DNA of 64,000 nucleotides from Diploptera punctata (GCA_030220185.1 JASPKZ010005707.1:558001-622000), one strand, 5' to 3'. Shown: positions 1-11,315, counted from the stretch's first letter. A program made the numbers and translations. The notes: generated from the letters alone by a model not told the origin.

Positions 1-30
1 TGTGAAAACTTGACACAATATATTAGATAA

Positions 31-330
31 AAGACAAATAAAAGTTTACTGAAATGAAATTCTTACGTTCAGTAGCGAGTTATACATTGTTGGATAAGAA
101 ACATAATGAAGAAATAAGAACAGAATTAAACATCTACAGTGGCATTGAAAAAATTTAAAACTGAACATCTGATTGGCTTCAACATATAGAAAGAATGACA
201 CCGAATACACTCCCACAATTTTACTTGACTACCAACCTAAAGAAAGAAGAAATATTGGGTGCCCCATTACTAGATGGAGGGACACGGTCTCTTGATGTGG
301 AAACAAGCATAATTCAGTGATATAGAAGAA
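31..330 (+). mobile_element. LINE-B C-terminal remnant
   Basis: A broken frame reads EMKFLRSV then SYTLLDKKHNEEI and DWLQHIERM, the post-RT C-terminal region shared with the copies at 14928 and 41878. It contains stops and frameshifts and is not coding now. Confidence 0.7.
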
Positions 331-483
331 GAATAAAATTACAAACTTTTGTCGTTAATGTTATGCAAAGATATTTGGTATTTTATTACAAATTTTATAA
401 AAAAAATGTTGAATTCAGTTATTGTACTTCACGTTCCGTATGTACCCAGTGAAAGTTACGAACATAATAAAATAATACACAAA

Positions 484-1076
484 TAAGCTTTCTTGCCGCC
501 TCATCAGACTATCCGACACACATAATCTTGACACTCGATCCCATCAGCACATTGTACTTTATATCCCTCCTCATCACACTGTATATTATTCATTATCTTT
601 TACGGTCTCACTTACCAAAACATGGAATTCCATTCCGCCCTATGTCAGAGACTGTCAAACTATAAAATATTTCAAGAACAAACTGAAGAATTATTTAATA
701 ACAAACTAACTTATACACCTCACTGATAGAATTATTTATGAAAATAATATTAAAATTAACAAATATTTTCTATATCTCATTATTTTTATTTTTTATATAG
801 GCCCCTAGATTAGACAGGGACAATCTACCAACAATTTAATTTATCTTGCTAGAATACATTTTATTATTAGTTTTAGTCTTAATCTTAACTATCATTAACT
901 GGTTGCTTTATAGATCGTAATACAACAGATATTATCTTATTGGTCAAATTTTCATTTAGTATTTAATATTAGAGTTAATTGAGATTGTTATATTCTGATG
1001 TAACATATGTTTATCCTGGTGAGTGGAAGAGAAGGTCACATGACCTTAACTCTACCAGGCTAAATAAATAAATATA
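484..1076 (+). mobile_element. LINE-C 3' end (CR1-like)
   Basis: The end of a reverse-transcriptase ORF (HNLDTRSHQ, then TKTWNSIPPYVRDCQ, stop at 707-709) is followed by a 3' UTR. It ends with the family signature GAGTGGAAGAGAAGG then CCTTAACTCTACCAGGC and an A-rich tail. Confidence 0.75.
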
Positions 1077-2328
1077 TGTTATTCGAAAAATCCTATGATC
1101 GTGATACGAAGTCTATAAACTATGACATTTTGATTATATTTACTCTGAGAAATTCATAAACACGTTTTAACATGCGCAATTATGTGTCTTAAACCACAGC
1201 CACATAAACCTAATATGGATAAAACAGCAATTAAGTCATAGGCCAAAATTATTTTATATGGTTTTAAAAATATAATCAGAACGTGAGATCCTTCATCCAA
1301 ATCCCGGCTGAGGTAAAAAAAAATCCTCTTAAAATTAATTAAAATTAATTTCTTTATGAATTAAACTTAATAAGCCTTTTGTCTCATTGAATCGAAAGTT
1401 GGCATTCCCAATACTAACCCAAGGCTGCTCATATGACGCATGCACATCTCGCAATTGACTATAATTGCTCTAGCACTTCCTCTTATTCTAGCTTTCCTTC
1501 ACAGTAGCCTCTGCTCCGCTTTCCTCGGAATCTCCTTCCTCAAGATATCAGGGTTTGCCGGCCCCTTGGCTCCTTTAGGTTCACAAGCTTTATACGGTTA
1601 CCATGTTGTCTAATAATTAACGTGTTATGCTCATTTATTTAATTTTATATACCTAGGTCTTGTAGATAATCTTTTCCTCTTTTTTATAGTAACGTCCTCT
1701 TGTACATATTATATATTTAATTCGTTAAGTCTTGACTAAATCAAAATACATTATTTATACTAATTGTATTTGTATTCATAACTTTTACTCGTTTATGTAT
1801 TTTGTACTGTTAAGATATGGACGGGTGTTTTTCTATTTTTGGCGTGGCAGACAATGCCTTAGGACCCTTAACTCATGGCCCAGGCTAAATCAAAACCTAT
1901 TATGATTATTAATGCACCACAAACAAACAAACAAACACAGTACTGAATTGAATATCCTTGCCTAACATGTTCCGTGGTAAGTGCAATCTTGCTTATGACG
2001 ATCACTTCACCTGGTTACCTCTCTCATATTGATCATATTATGTTAAATCCTTTAATTTTAATTCCTTCTGGATTTCTTCATGTTGAGACTTGAAAGTAGT
2101 GTTGGAGTTCCTTAGCACAGGTTACTTGCCCGACGCTAAGTAGTCCAGTGGTAGGGCTGCTACCTTTTAGTCCCTGGACATACATTAGGATACCGCATTT
2201 ACTCAGTACCCGATGGAACGGTTATACCGCCATGACTCGGTCCTCAGAGCCTCGTTTGTGAAAACGGATTGTACCACGTGAAGGTGAGGATGAGAATTGG
2301 GTAGGAGAGGTTATAAACACGTCATCTG
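1077..2328. other. No gene seen
   Basis: AT-rich sequence with no supported ORF. About 1835-1890 is a worn LINE-C tail signature, and 1917-1938 is a short CAAA run. The 2110-2310 stretch is unassigned. Confidence 0.6.
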
Positions 2329-2640
2329 TTGAAATGAGATACCTTCGGAGGACTGCAGGATACACACTACTAGATCACAAAAAGAATGAAGACATCTTAG
2401 AAGAATTGCACATGGAATCTTTAGAAAACAAAATTTCTGATTATAAGTCAAGATGGATGCAACATGTTCATCGAATGGAAGATCACAGGATACCCAAACA
2501 AATGTTAAGATATCAACCTGCAGGAAGAAGAAGACCAGGACGTCCACTCAAAAGACTTCTGGATGGTGTTTCTCTTGAGGCGGAAACAGGTCAACAAATG
2601 GCCTAAATTCGCGAATGTACTATGATGATGATGATGATGA
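2329..2640 (+). mobile_element. LINE-E 3' end with ATG-repeat tail
   Basis: An intact C-terminal frame runs from EMRYLRRTAGYTLLDHKK to QPAGRRRPGRPLKRLL and stops at 2604-2606. An ATGATG tail follows (2621-2640). Very similar to 15285-15596. Truncated at its 5' end at about 2329. Confidence 0.85.
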
Positions 2641-2696
2641 CTTTAATTTAATTATTAAATTTTAATCAATATTAATACACATCATCCAAAAAAATT

Positions 2697-3225
2697 ATAT
2701 TTATTAATTAAATAAAAATAAAACGTAGTTTTATTTGATTTTCATATTTATTATATAATTCAGTGACAGCTGTTTCGGTACACTGTACCTTCTTCAGACA
2801 TGTTAACAAATTATGAATTGTGTTTCAACTGATCTGAGCAAAAATACAACAATATTTATTTAAGTTTTTAAATTTAACAAAGGGGATTCATTCAAATCAA
2901 GTTGAGAATTTAACAGTTTTTTACTACTTTTAAATTTATTAATTTCTACAGCCTCCAAAAGATCTAACTTCTGTAGAAATTAATAAATTTAAAAGTAGTA
3001 AAAAACTGTTAAATTCTCAACTTGATTTGAATGAATCCCCTTTGTTAAATTAAAAAAAATAAATAAATATTGTTGTATTGTTGCTTAGATCAGTTGGAAC
3101 ACAATTCATAATTTGTTAACATGTCTGAAGAAGGTACAGTGCACCGAAACAGCTGTCACTGAATTATATAATAAATATGAAAATCAAATAAAACTACGTT
3201 TTACTTTTATTTAATTAATAAATAT
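2697..3225. repeat. Long foldback: two 255-bp arms around a 19-nt spacer
   Basis: Arm 2697-2951 is the near-perfect reverse complement of 2971-3225, with a handful of substitutions and equal length. The spacer is 2952-2970 (CCTCCAAAAGATCTAACTT). The arms carry CAGCTGTTTCGG and GTACCTTCTTCAG motifs that recur near 28520. Partial relatives lie near 30060, 39755 and 40480. Confidence 0.95.
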
Positions 3226-3529
3226 GGATTTTCATCAAGTAAACACCAACTCAATTGATTAAATTATTATATCTCTAAAAAATAGTATGTTATACACGTG
3301 TGTACTAAAAACCCAACTTCGTCCCATTTTTTCTATCTTCTCGATACTGTTAAGATATATTGACATAGTTGCAACGAAATATATACCTACTATACATGTA
3401 TTTTTGTTTATATTGTGATATTCGACATATTGTTAACGAGAAAAGAAAGAATATATATTGAACCTGAGCCCAAAAGCTTGTAATATCCTATATTATTTTT
3501 TGCGCGGTAGTGCGTTTTGTTGTACTTAC

Positions 3530-3544
3530 AGCAATGGCGACCAT
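3530..3544 (-). CDS. Paralogous cuticular-protein first exon (MVAIA), rest of gene not in window
   Basis: Minus-strand ATG GTC GCC ATT GCT runs into GTAAGT. It parallels the MVSIA exon at 53597-53583 in length, phase and donor. The flanking roughly 600 bp upstream is also homologous. No second exon is visible down to position 1, where LINE tails and a foldback repeat fill the space. The rest of the gene is therefore beyond the window edge, or this is an orphan duplicate. It has the same orientation as the complete gene. Confidence 0.6.
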
Positions 3545-3660
3545 GCTTTAAATTTGAACTTCCTACATTTCGGGGTTGCCAACCTAAATAACTATACTGT
3601 AACAAAATAACTATACGGTAATATTACATATTACAGTACACGTGTGGGAAGTAAAACCAC

Positions 3661-3695
3661 TGCCCTCTATGTATACTACATATAATGCATATATA
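3661..3695 (-). promoter_or_regulatory. Core promoter of the paralogous cuticle exon
   Basis: TATATAT on the minus strand (3695-3689) lies 32-34 nt before the A (3661) of GGGCAGTGG. The distance to the ATG at 3544 gives a 117-nt 5' UTR, exactly as in the complete gene. Confidence 0.5.
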
Positions 3696-4038
3696 AAAAT
3701 ATCCAAAAGGTAGTGTTAATATGCGTTATAGGAAATACATCACTGCATTTTAAATGAATTAAACTATATCTGAAACAATATAAAACATTAAATAAGTACA
3801 TACTTCCCGCCAATGTGTCACTAAATTGTATCACGGTCTACTGTTACTCGTATTTTGTCACTATTGTTCTCAAGGCCTCCTGTTGTTCCAACTAATAAAC
3901 ATTGCCCACACTGTTAACGTTAGTCAGTTGTTTATAATGAACGCAAATATTTCCAACAAAGATGTTATTTTATTATTATTTATTATTTTGAAAACACCAT
4001 CGCGCAAAACATAATTTACAACGCACGTTTCTGAAGTG

Positions 4039-4110
4039 TTTTACAGAAGCGAGGAAAATGTGTAAAACCCGAGCGATAGCGAGGTTTTTAATGTCCTCGC
4101 TTCTGTAAAA
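4039..4110. repeat. Perfect 17-bp-armed hairpin in the upstream block
   Basis: Arms 4039-4055 (TTTTACAGAAGCGAGGA) and 4094-4110 are perfect reverse complements with a 38-nt spacer. The spacer folds again around CGAGCGATAGCGAG. A decayed version is kept near 54450-54520 in the other copy. Confidence 0.8.
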
Positions 4111-4456
4111 ACCACTTCCCAACCTCGCATTTTCATATACTATTTTATATTAGATATAACTTATATTTTATGGTCGTTTGGTCAAGTATCTGCAGTAATT
4201 TTTGAATAAACAGATTAATTTTTGAATATTGAATCATGAATACAATATGTATCAGCGCCAGAAGTGGCACGCATAAAAGTACGCTGATTAACATTTCAGG
4301 TTTTGGTTTATTTGTTCCACATTGATACAGAATTGAAAACTTGTTACACTTTTACTTTTATCTGCGCTGCTTCCACGGTACTGCACAAAAACAAAACACT
4401 TTGTAGAACCAGCAAAATTTAACTTCTATAATTTAAAAACATGATACTCATTATTT

Positions 4457-5385
4457 GACTACAGGTGTATCAGACTACAGGTGTATCAGACTACAGGTGT
4501 ATCAGACTACAGGTGTATCAGACTACAGGTGTATCAGACTACAGGTGTTTCAGACTACAGGTGTATCAGACTACCGGTGTATCAGACTACCGGTGTATCA
4601 GACTACAGGTGTATCAGACTACAGGTGTATCAGACTACAGGTGTATCAGACTACCGGTGTATCAGACTACAGGTGTATCACACTACAGGTGTATCAGACT
4701 ACCGGTGTATCAGACTACAGGTGTATCAGACTACAGGTGTATCAGACTACCGGTGTATCAGACTACCGGTGTATCAGACTACAGGTGTATCAGACTACAG
4801 GTGTATCAGACTACCGGTGTATCAGACTACCGGTGTATCAGACTACAGGTGTATCAGACTACCGGTGTATCAGACTACAGGTGTATCAGACTACAGGTGT
4901 ATCAGACTACCGGTGTATCAGACTACTGGTGTATCAGACTACAGGTGTATCAGACTACCGGTGTATCAGACTACAGGTGTATCAGACTACAGGTGTATCA
5001 GACTACAGGTGTATCAGACTACAGGTGTATCAGACTACAGGTGTTTCAGACTACAGGTGTATCAGGCTACAGGTGTATCAGACTACAGGTGTATCAGACT
5101 ACAGGTGTATCAGACTACAGGTGTATCAGACTACAGGTGTTTCAGACTACATGTGTTTCAGACTACAGGTGTATCAGACTACAGGTGTATCAGACTACAT
5201 GTGTATCAGACTACAGGTGTATCAGACTACAGGTGTATCAGACTACAGGTGTATCAGACTACAGGTGTATCAGACTACAGGTGTATCAGACTACAGGTGT
5301 ATCAGACTACAGGTGTATCAGACTACAGGTGTATCAGACTACAGGTGTATCAGACTACAGGTGTATCAGACTACAGGTGTATCAG
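4457..5385. repeat. 16-bp minisatellite, about 58 copies
   Basis: The unit is GACTACAGGTGTATCA. Because 16 is not a multiple of three and the unit makes no stop in any frame, all three forward frames stay open for over 300 codons. These frames are an artefact. An ACCGGT variant occurs eleven times, all between about 4573 and 4962, and never later in the array. Confidence 0.97.
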
Positions 5386-5523
5386 TTATTCTGATACTTG
5401 CTTCACAGTTTCGAGCTTTGTATAAAATCTTGCATTATTCCAAAAAAACGTGCCAGTCTCACACACTGTAGAAATGAGAATAAAAGGTTATTCTTGGGGA
5501 TTCTAATTGATCCCGTACATGTA

Positions 5524-5831
5524 TAAAATTAACTGATATCTTAAGTTCGACACAATGAAAACATTAACTGCCTGACAACTATATAGAGCATTCCATTAAT
5601 AATCATGTAGGAAGCTACTTACTTTATTTTATATCATTTTAATTTTATTATATTCTATGTTTTTGTTAGCATTAGCTAGTATTAGATCCATCATCATTGT
5701 ATTTTGTTTAGTCTGTATTTTAATAATATCTTAAAATTGTAATATGTATGTAATTTTTGTATAATTTTACTATTCGCTGGTTGAGTGGAAAAGAAGACCT
5801 TATGGCCTTAACTCTGCCAGCTAAAATAAAA

Positions 5832-5886
<55 letters not shown>
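5524..5886 (+). mobile_element. LINE-C 3' UTR and TTA tail
   Basis: Nearly identical to 22640-22983: AACTGATATCTTAAGTTCGA through the GCTGGTTGAGTGG signature to a TTA array at 5829-5886. Confidence 0.85.
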
Positions 5887-5895
5887 AAGCAACCA

Positions 5896-6458
5896 ATACT
5901 AACTAACTCACTGGCACTACTGAACCCGTAGATTCATGGCCGCACGGACATAAGCTCTCCATATATCCCCATCCTGAGCAATTATTTTCCACTCATTCCC
6001 TCTATAATCGAATTTCCTCCAATCATAGTTAATGTTATTCTCCCATTTCATTCATCGTCTATCAACTGGGAGTTTTCCCTCTGCTTTTCCTCAAAGAAGA
6101 TTCCATGCACGTCTTTCATTCCCCATCCGTGCCACATGTCTTGCCCATCGCAGTCTACGAGACTTGACTGTTCTTATTATATATGAGTACATATAAAAAA
6201 CATGCAATTCACTATTATTTAGTCTTCTCCATTCACCTGTCTGTTCATCTCATTTGGTCCAAAAATTTTCCTAAGAACTTTATTCTCAAATACTCGTAAT
6301 CAACTTTCCTCCCTTAAAGTAAGAGTCCATGTTTCGCACCCATATAATATAACTGGTAGAATAATAGTTTTATTTATTTTCAGTCTAACGTTTTTTTTAA
6401 GGAGTTGGGACATCAAGAGTCTCTGCAATGCATAATAGCACGCATTTCCAGAATTGAA
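5896..6458 (-). mobile_element. LINE-A 3' portion
   Basis: The reverse strand carries the LINE-A C-terminal coding region with frameshifts and the 3' end CGGGTTCAGTAGTGCCAGTG. It breaks off at about 6458. Confidence 0.85.
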
Positions 6459-6602
6459 GCGATAATACTACAGTGCAATAATTTCAGTACATTCCCTATA
6501 TTAGTTTAATTGTTTAAATAAGTAAAACGTAGCTCTATCTCCTACGAAATTTGATGTCTCGTAGTTTTATTTTTTGACCTCAATTCACTTATAAAAGCTG
6601 AT

Positions 6603-7428
6603 AGTTTATGCTGATGATGTAGTACTATTGCCCGATAGCGAGGAGATACTAAGGGCCAACACGCACACACTATTGAGTAACACTAAGAAATTGGGACTGG
6701 ATGTAAATATAAATAAAACTAAATATATGGTCACACAGAAATATATTATATAATGGAAATGGACAGCTAATGTCAAATGAAGGACATTTTGAGGAAGTGG
6801 CTGAATTCAAATACCTAGGAACAATAATCACAAATAGGAATGAGATGCACAAAGAAATTAAACATAGGCTCAATTCTGGAAATGCGTGCTATTATGCATT
6901 GCAGAGACTCTTGACGTCCCAACTCCTTTCAAAAAAATGTTAAACTGAAAATATATAAAACTATTATTCTACCAGTTATATTATATGGGAGTGAAACATG
7001 GACTCTTACTTTAAGGGAGGGAAGGAGATTACTAGTATTTGAGAATAAAGTTCTTAGGAAATTTTTGGACCAAAGAGAGATGAACAGACAGGTGAATGGA
7101 GAAGACTTCATAACAATGAACTACATGGTCTTTATAGGAAGCCAGATATAATAAGAACAGTTAAGTCTCGTAGACTGCGATGGGCAGGACACGTTGCGCA
7201 TATGGGGAATGAAAGACGTGCACGGAAGCTTCTTGTAGGAAAGCCAGAGGGATAGTACCCAGTTGGTAGACAAAGAATGAGGTGGGAGACTAGCATTAAC
7301 TATGATTTGAGGGAAGTAGATTTTACAGGGAATGATTGGAAAACATTAGTTGAGGATAGGGATGAATGGGGAGATTATGTCCGCGCGGCCATGAACCTAC
7401 GGGTTCGATAGTGCCAGTGAGTTAGTTA
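6603..7428 (+). mobile_element. LINE-A, 5'-truncated at the RT active site
   Basis: It starts at the catalytic box VYADDVVLL, then NKTKYMVT and EFKYLGTIITNRNEMHKE, with several frameshifts and stops, and ends in the family 3' end at about 7428. Confidence 0.85.
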
Positions 7429-7593
7429 CATCCAAATAAGAAAAGTTTAGTCATATAAAATATAATTATTTTTGGTTATCTTTGGGGCATTCAATCAGTC
7501 ACATTTGTTATTTGCTTGTGTGTTTTTATGTACAATATGTTATGACAGCTGGCCTGGTCAATTAGTTAATATATTCGTCTCCATTAGACGTAT

Positions 7594-8112
7594 TCGATTA
7601 CACTGAGTAACAAAAAAGAAGCGATTTTTGTCTCAGAAAGAAAAATATGTGATTCTGATAGTATTTGTTCTCCTGAATTCAAATATGATATCGGTTTTTC
7701 TCAGTCACGCAAGGTTTCCGAGAGACAGGCATTTATAATTTCAAACACTTTAATATTTTCTACATTCGTAACTACACAATATTCGAACATTCGGGCTCCC
7801 TAGAAAGTAAGAAATGACGATTTTATGCTATGTTTCGCCTGTGGAGCATCCCTCTTCATGGTCCAACAATAATCGGCCAACATATTAGGATTCCATTTAC
7901 CATCATATGTCTTTTCCAAAGCTGAAATATCCTGATGAAAGTGTTCCCCGTTTTATTTTAGAATGGACAAATGGACGAAAAAAGTTTATTAAAAATAATT
8001 ATTTAAATCCATTAATTGAAATTGAAATAAAAAACTGTGGGTGATGGAAAAATTCCGAATGCTTATTTGAAAACACGATAAAACTGCATTAAGTACTACT
8101 ATTGGTACTCAT
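7594..8112 (-). mobile_element. Element G: end of an uncharacterised repeated protein gene
   Basis: The reverse strand reads GEHFHQDISALEKTYDG, then KWNPNMLADYCW, then KRDAPQA and FLTF-stop at about 7818, followed by a conserved roughly 220-bp 3' region. Two more copies of the same end occur (10171, 24020). I recall similar C-termini in many predicted arthropod proteins, but the family is unnamed to me and that memory is unverified. Confidence 0.6.
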
Positions 8113-8330
8113 GAAACAAAAATCATGTTGACCAGTGTTACCGGCGGGGTTGAAGGTTCAAAATGTGGATGTGTGTTCCTTGTTTTGTGATGTCCTGTTC
8201 AGCAGTGACTGTGGCATCTTTCTAACCACAGACCCAACGCAACTGCACTGTTTACCTGTCTGGAGTGTGGCTCGAGTTGTCTGCTCACTTCCTACAGGGC
8301 GGTGGATATTGGTTTTAAGTCCTATATTAT

Positions 8331-8455
8331 GTGGAAAGCAACGGGAAGCTACCACACCTACAATTCCCTAGTAAAGCTACAAGCATAGCATGAAAATGCT
8401 ATGATTGCAGTGAAGGATCTACCCTCGGGCAGAATTACTATGGATGGAATATGTG
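8331..8455 (+). mobile_element. SINE-4b 3' body fragment
   Basis: GTGGAAAGCAACGGGAAGCT through CATAGCATGAAAATGCTATG to GGGCAGAATTACTATGG. The head is absent. Confidence 0.75.
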
Positions 8456-8600
8456 ATGGCTAAGAAAAATAATATAATGCCTATGAATACAGTTAGCAGC
8501 ATTAGTAAATGCAACATCTATGATGGATGCGGTTTAGAAATTATATGAAACATTATTACTAAGATGTGGAAGTTCCACGGAAAATATTATAACATACAAT

Positions 8601-8988
8601 GAGGTAGCGTGCTGCCTTGTCACGCAGCGGGCCCGGGTTCGATCCCCGGTCGGGACAGTTTTTCTGGGTGAGATTTTTATCGGGGGTTTTCCTCACCTGT
8701 AAGACAAATGTCAGGAACACTTTAAGGTTCAAACGTTCCCTGAAATCATATAGCCATCGCAATCATCATCATCATCATCATCATCATCCTTATTCATCAT
8801 AGATTAAGCTTAGGATTAGGGACTCTCCTGGCGCACCACTATTATCATCATCACCCATCATATCATCGGGGCAACGTAACCCCGCCTTCCAGGCGCCCCA
8901 ACCTCAGAAGTGGGTTACAATAACGTCCTGCCTGGAGAGAACACCAGGAATGTCAAAAGATAACCTGGGGCATTTGCAAAAAAAATCA
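8601..8988 (+). mobile_element. SINE-4a, nearly complete
   Basis: tRNA-like head with B box GGGTTCGATCCCC, CAT repeats, then the 4a body (GGGACTCTCCTGGCGCACCA; CAACCTCAGAAGTGGGTTAC) and an A-rich end. It lacks the first bases of the head. Confidence 0.8.
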
Positions 8989-9212
8989 ATTTAGCCGTTA
9001 CATATAGTCTGGTATAATTATATTTTATAATATACATATTTATTTTGATTTCTTTATAGACCTACATCTGGTCATTTATTCATATAATTTTCATTCACTT
9101 ATATTAATTTATTATTTTTTTTATTTGCTACATGATGTTTTATGACGAAAAGCGTATTTACATTTTCTCTTCAATAAGGTATATTAATCTATAAATATAC
9201 AAGCTAATACCC

Positions 9213-9990
9213 GGCGTCCGCTAGTACGCCGGAATAAATGAAAATAAATGTGTTTTTATGTTTAGTTGAATAAGTAAAAGGAAAAACAATTATGAATTTA
9301 TATATTTTAGATACCCCGTGCTGATAACCCGGCGTTGCCCGGGAATCTACTTATCCCGATCTTCTTGACATAAATGAGCTGAAATACAAACAAATAATGT
9401 GTTTTATGTTTATTTAAATGAGTAGAAGGAAAAATTTATATCGTGATTATTTTTAGATACCCCGTGCTCATTACCCGGCGTTGTCCCGGAAAATACTCAT
9501 CCCGATCTTCTTGGCATAAATGATCTGTAAGACGAAAATTAATGTAGGCCTTTTTCTTATGATTAGTTGAATGAGTAGCATTGAAAAATAACTATAAATG
9601 TATACCGTAATTATTTTAAGATTCCCTGTGCTGATTACCCAGTGATGCTCGGGAATCTACTTATCTCGATCTTCTTTTTGGCTGAAAGACAAAATTCGTT
9701 ATTGTGAGTTTTCCGTAAAAGAATACCCGTCATATGCTTCTATGCTTGTACAGGAATCTATGTACTTGTCTCGATCTTCTTGGCATCAATGAAAGACAAG
9801 AATGGTTATTGTGAGTTATCCGTAAGAGATAAACATATGCTGTCGCGGACTTTTTTGTAGTGTTTTGAGGTACTGTGTACATTAATTTTGTGTATTTGTT
9901 ATGGTTTAGGCAGCGTAAGCCATTTAAGCGTCCAAATAGCTACTTATTTCACGTTTTCCACTACAAAGGAGATTTAAGACTATTTTTTGT
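9213..9990 (+). mobile_element. Element K: Helitron-like repeat with CCCGGCGTTGCCCGGG units
   Basis: Three roughly 150-bp units, each with a GC-rich palindromic CCCGGCGTTGCCCGGG or variant plus CCCGATCTTCTTG, then a segment shared in reverse with 33765-34290 (GTTATTGTGAGTTATCCGTA). The palindrome resembles ends of known non-autonomous Helitron-type elements, but no terminus was proven. Confidence 0.5.
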
Positions 9991-10009
9991 TTTGTATTTT
10001 TTTTTAAAC

Positions 10010-10063
10010 CTGGTTGAGTGGTAGACAAGGCCTTAAGGCCTTAACTCTGCCAGGTAAAATAAA
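10010..10063 (+). mobile_element. Isolated LINE-C 3' tail
   Basis: CCTGGTTGAGTGG, then AAGGCCTTAACTCTGCCAGG and TAAAATAAA. Only the last 54 bases of the family are present, and they lie inside K-related sequence. Confidence 0.7.
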
Positions 10064-10170
10064 GCCATTATTATTTGGTGTAAGAGTTGAGTATTACAAC
10101 TCTCTTATAGCCTATGTTCATCCCGAGAACCTCCTGAACATTTTGCAAAGACCCACATCACAATCGGATC
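10064..10170 (+). mobile_element. Element K fragment
   Basis: TTGAGTATTACAACTCTCTT and following bases recur at 41701-41830 and, inverted, near 33835-33920. Confidence 0.5.
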
Positions 10171-10460
10171 AACGGTATGGCCGTTGGACCATAAAATGGG
10201 ATGCTCCACAGGCGAAATATAGCAGAAAATCGTCATTTCTTACTTTCTAAATGAGTCCGAATGTTCGAATATTGTGTAGTTACGAATGTAGAAAATATTA
10301 AAGTGTTTGAAATTATAAATTCCTGTCTCTCGAAAACCTTGCGTGATGGAGAAAAACCGGTATCATATTTGAATTCAGGAGAAAATATACTATCAGAATC
10401 ACATATTTTTCTTTCTGAGAAAAAAAAAGGTTTATTTTTTTCTTGCTCAGTGTAATTTCT
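10171..10460 (+). mobile_element. Element G 3' end, second copy
   Basis: The end of the G reading frame (DAPQAKYSRKSSFLTF-stop, 10248-10250) is followed by the same 3' region as the other copies, ending at about 10460. The frame upstream of WTIK is out of register, so this copy is a broken fragment. Confidence 0.65.
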
Positions 10461-10948
10461 TCTTCTTTTTCCTTCCAAGTATTAGGCCAAGGCCTGTTAC
10501 GATCCTATAGAAAATTTTCCCTCCAGCGTTTGAGGGAAATTCTCGTATAAGACTTGAAAGCATAATAATAGTCCCTTCGATTGGTTGCTGGCCAAAGCAA
10601 GGCAAGACCAGTGATGGGGCTGCCATCTTATAGCCTCTGGTCAGGCTTTTCTGGAGAAGAAAAGAAAATAAAGGAAAGAAGAAATGGAAGAAAGGAAAGA
10701 CTCCCTAGCCCTCGGATGCCCTAATAGCATCGGCGTCAAAAAAACAAGAGTTAACCAAGAGAGGTTAGATAGTAAAGTTAAAAGAGTGCAAAACACAAGT
10801 AAGTGGAAGAAATGTATTGCACAGCTTGGGCACCTTGTGGTCGCCATCCACATATCCCCTAGATGAGGACCCAATTTATAATATAAATAAAACCAAATTA
10901 GCAAAGGTAATTTATAATATCAAAAAGATGAAATAAAATTAGCGAACT
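10461..10948. other. No gene; begins with a LINE-tail signature
   Basis: 10459-10500 (TTCTTCTTTTTCCTTCC, then AGGCCAAGGCCTGTTACG) matches the reverse of the 38-bp insert at 29859. The remainder, including GGGGCTGCCATCTTATAGCC, is unassigned. Confidence 0.5.
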
Positions 10949-11315
10949 AGTCCACCTCTGTTGTCTCGAGGTAGCGCTCTGCTTTGTCACGCAGCGGGCT
11001 CGGGTTCAATCCCCGATCTAGACAATTTTCCTATGGTGAGGTTTTTTTCGGTTTTTTCTAAGTTGGAAGAGAAATGTCTGGAAACGTTAAGGCTCAAACG
11101 GTCCTCGAACATCTAATGGCCATCACAATCATCATCATTCATATTAGCCTTAGGATTAAGGACTCTCCTGGCGCATCATTATCCTAATCGCCCGCCATAT
11201 CAACGCGTAACTTCGCCTTGCAGGCGCCCCAACTTCAGGAGAGGGTTACAATTACGCCAATGCCAGGAGAGAACACCAGAAATGTCGAAATGATAACCTG
11301 GGATATTGAATAAAA
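10949..11315 (+). mobile_element. SINE-4a, diverged full-length copy
   Basis: GTCCACCTCTGTTGTCTCGA head, B box GGGTTCAATCCCC, 4a body and the AATGTCGAAATGATAACCTGG end. More worn than the copy at 54009. Confidence 0.8.

Larger units (their letters stand above)
3485..4140. repeat. Duplicated cuticle-gene upstream block, copy 1
   Basis: This block aligns collinearly with 53548-54545 apart from a SINE present only in the other copy. It covers the first exon, 5' UTR, core promoter and about 470 bp upstream. Landmarks shared by both copies include ACTGCCCTCTATGTATACTA, CAAGGCCTCCTGTTGTT and ACGCACGTTT. The copies have clearly diverged. Confidence 0.85.

Noticed and set aside
2311..2547. 78-codon reverse frame opposite LINE-E (also at 15279-15506)
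   Set aside because: Antisense shadow of the conserved LINE-E C-terminus.
4266..4305. Possible plus-strand promoter (ATAAAAGT then TTTCAGG)
   Set aside because: Spacing of about 26 nt is short, no ORF or first exon follows, and the minisatellite begins 150 bp on.
4455..5471. Three overlapping forward frames of more than 300 codons with QTTGVSDYRCIRL repeats
   Set aside because: They are one 16-bp tandem repeat read in three frames; no start context, splice signals or coding bias.
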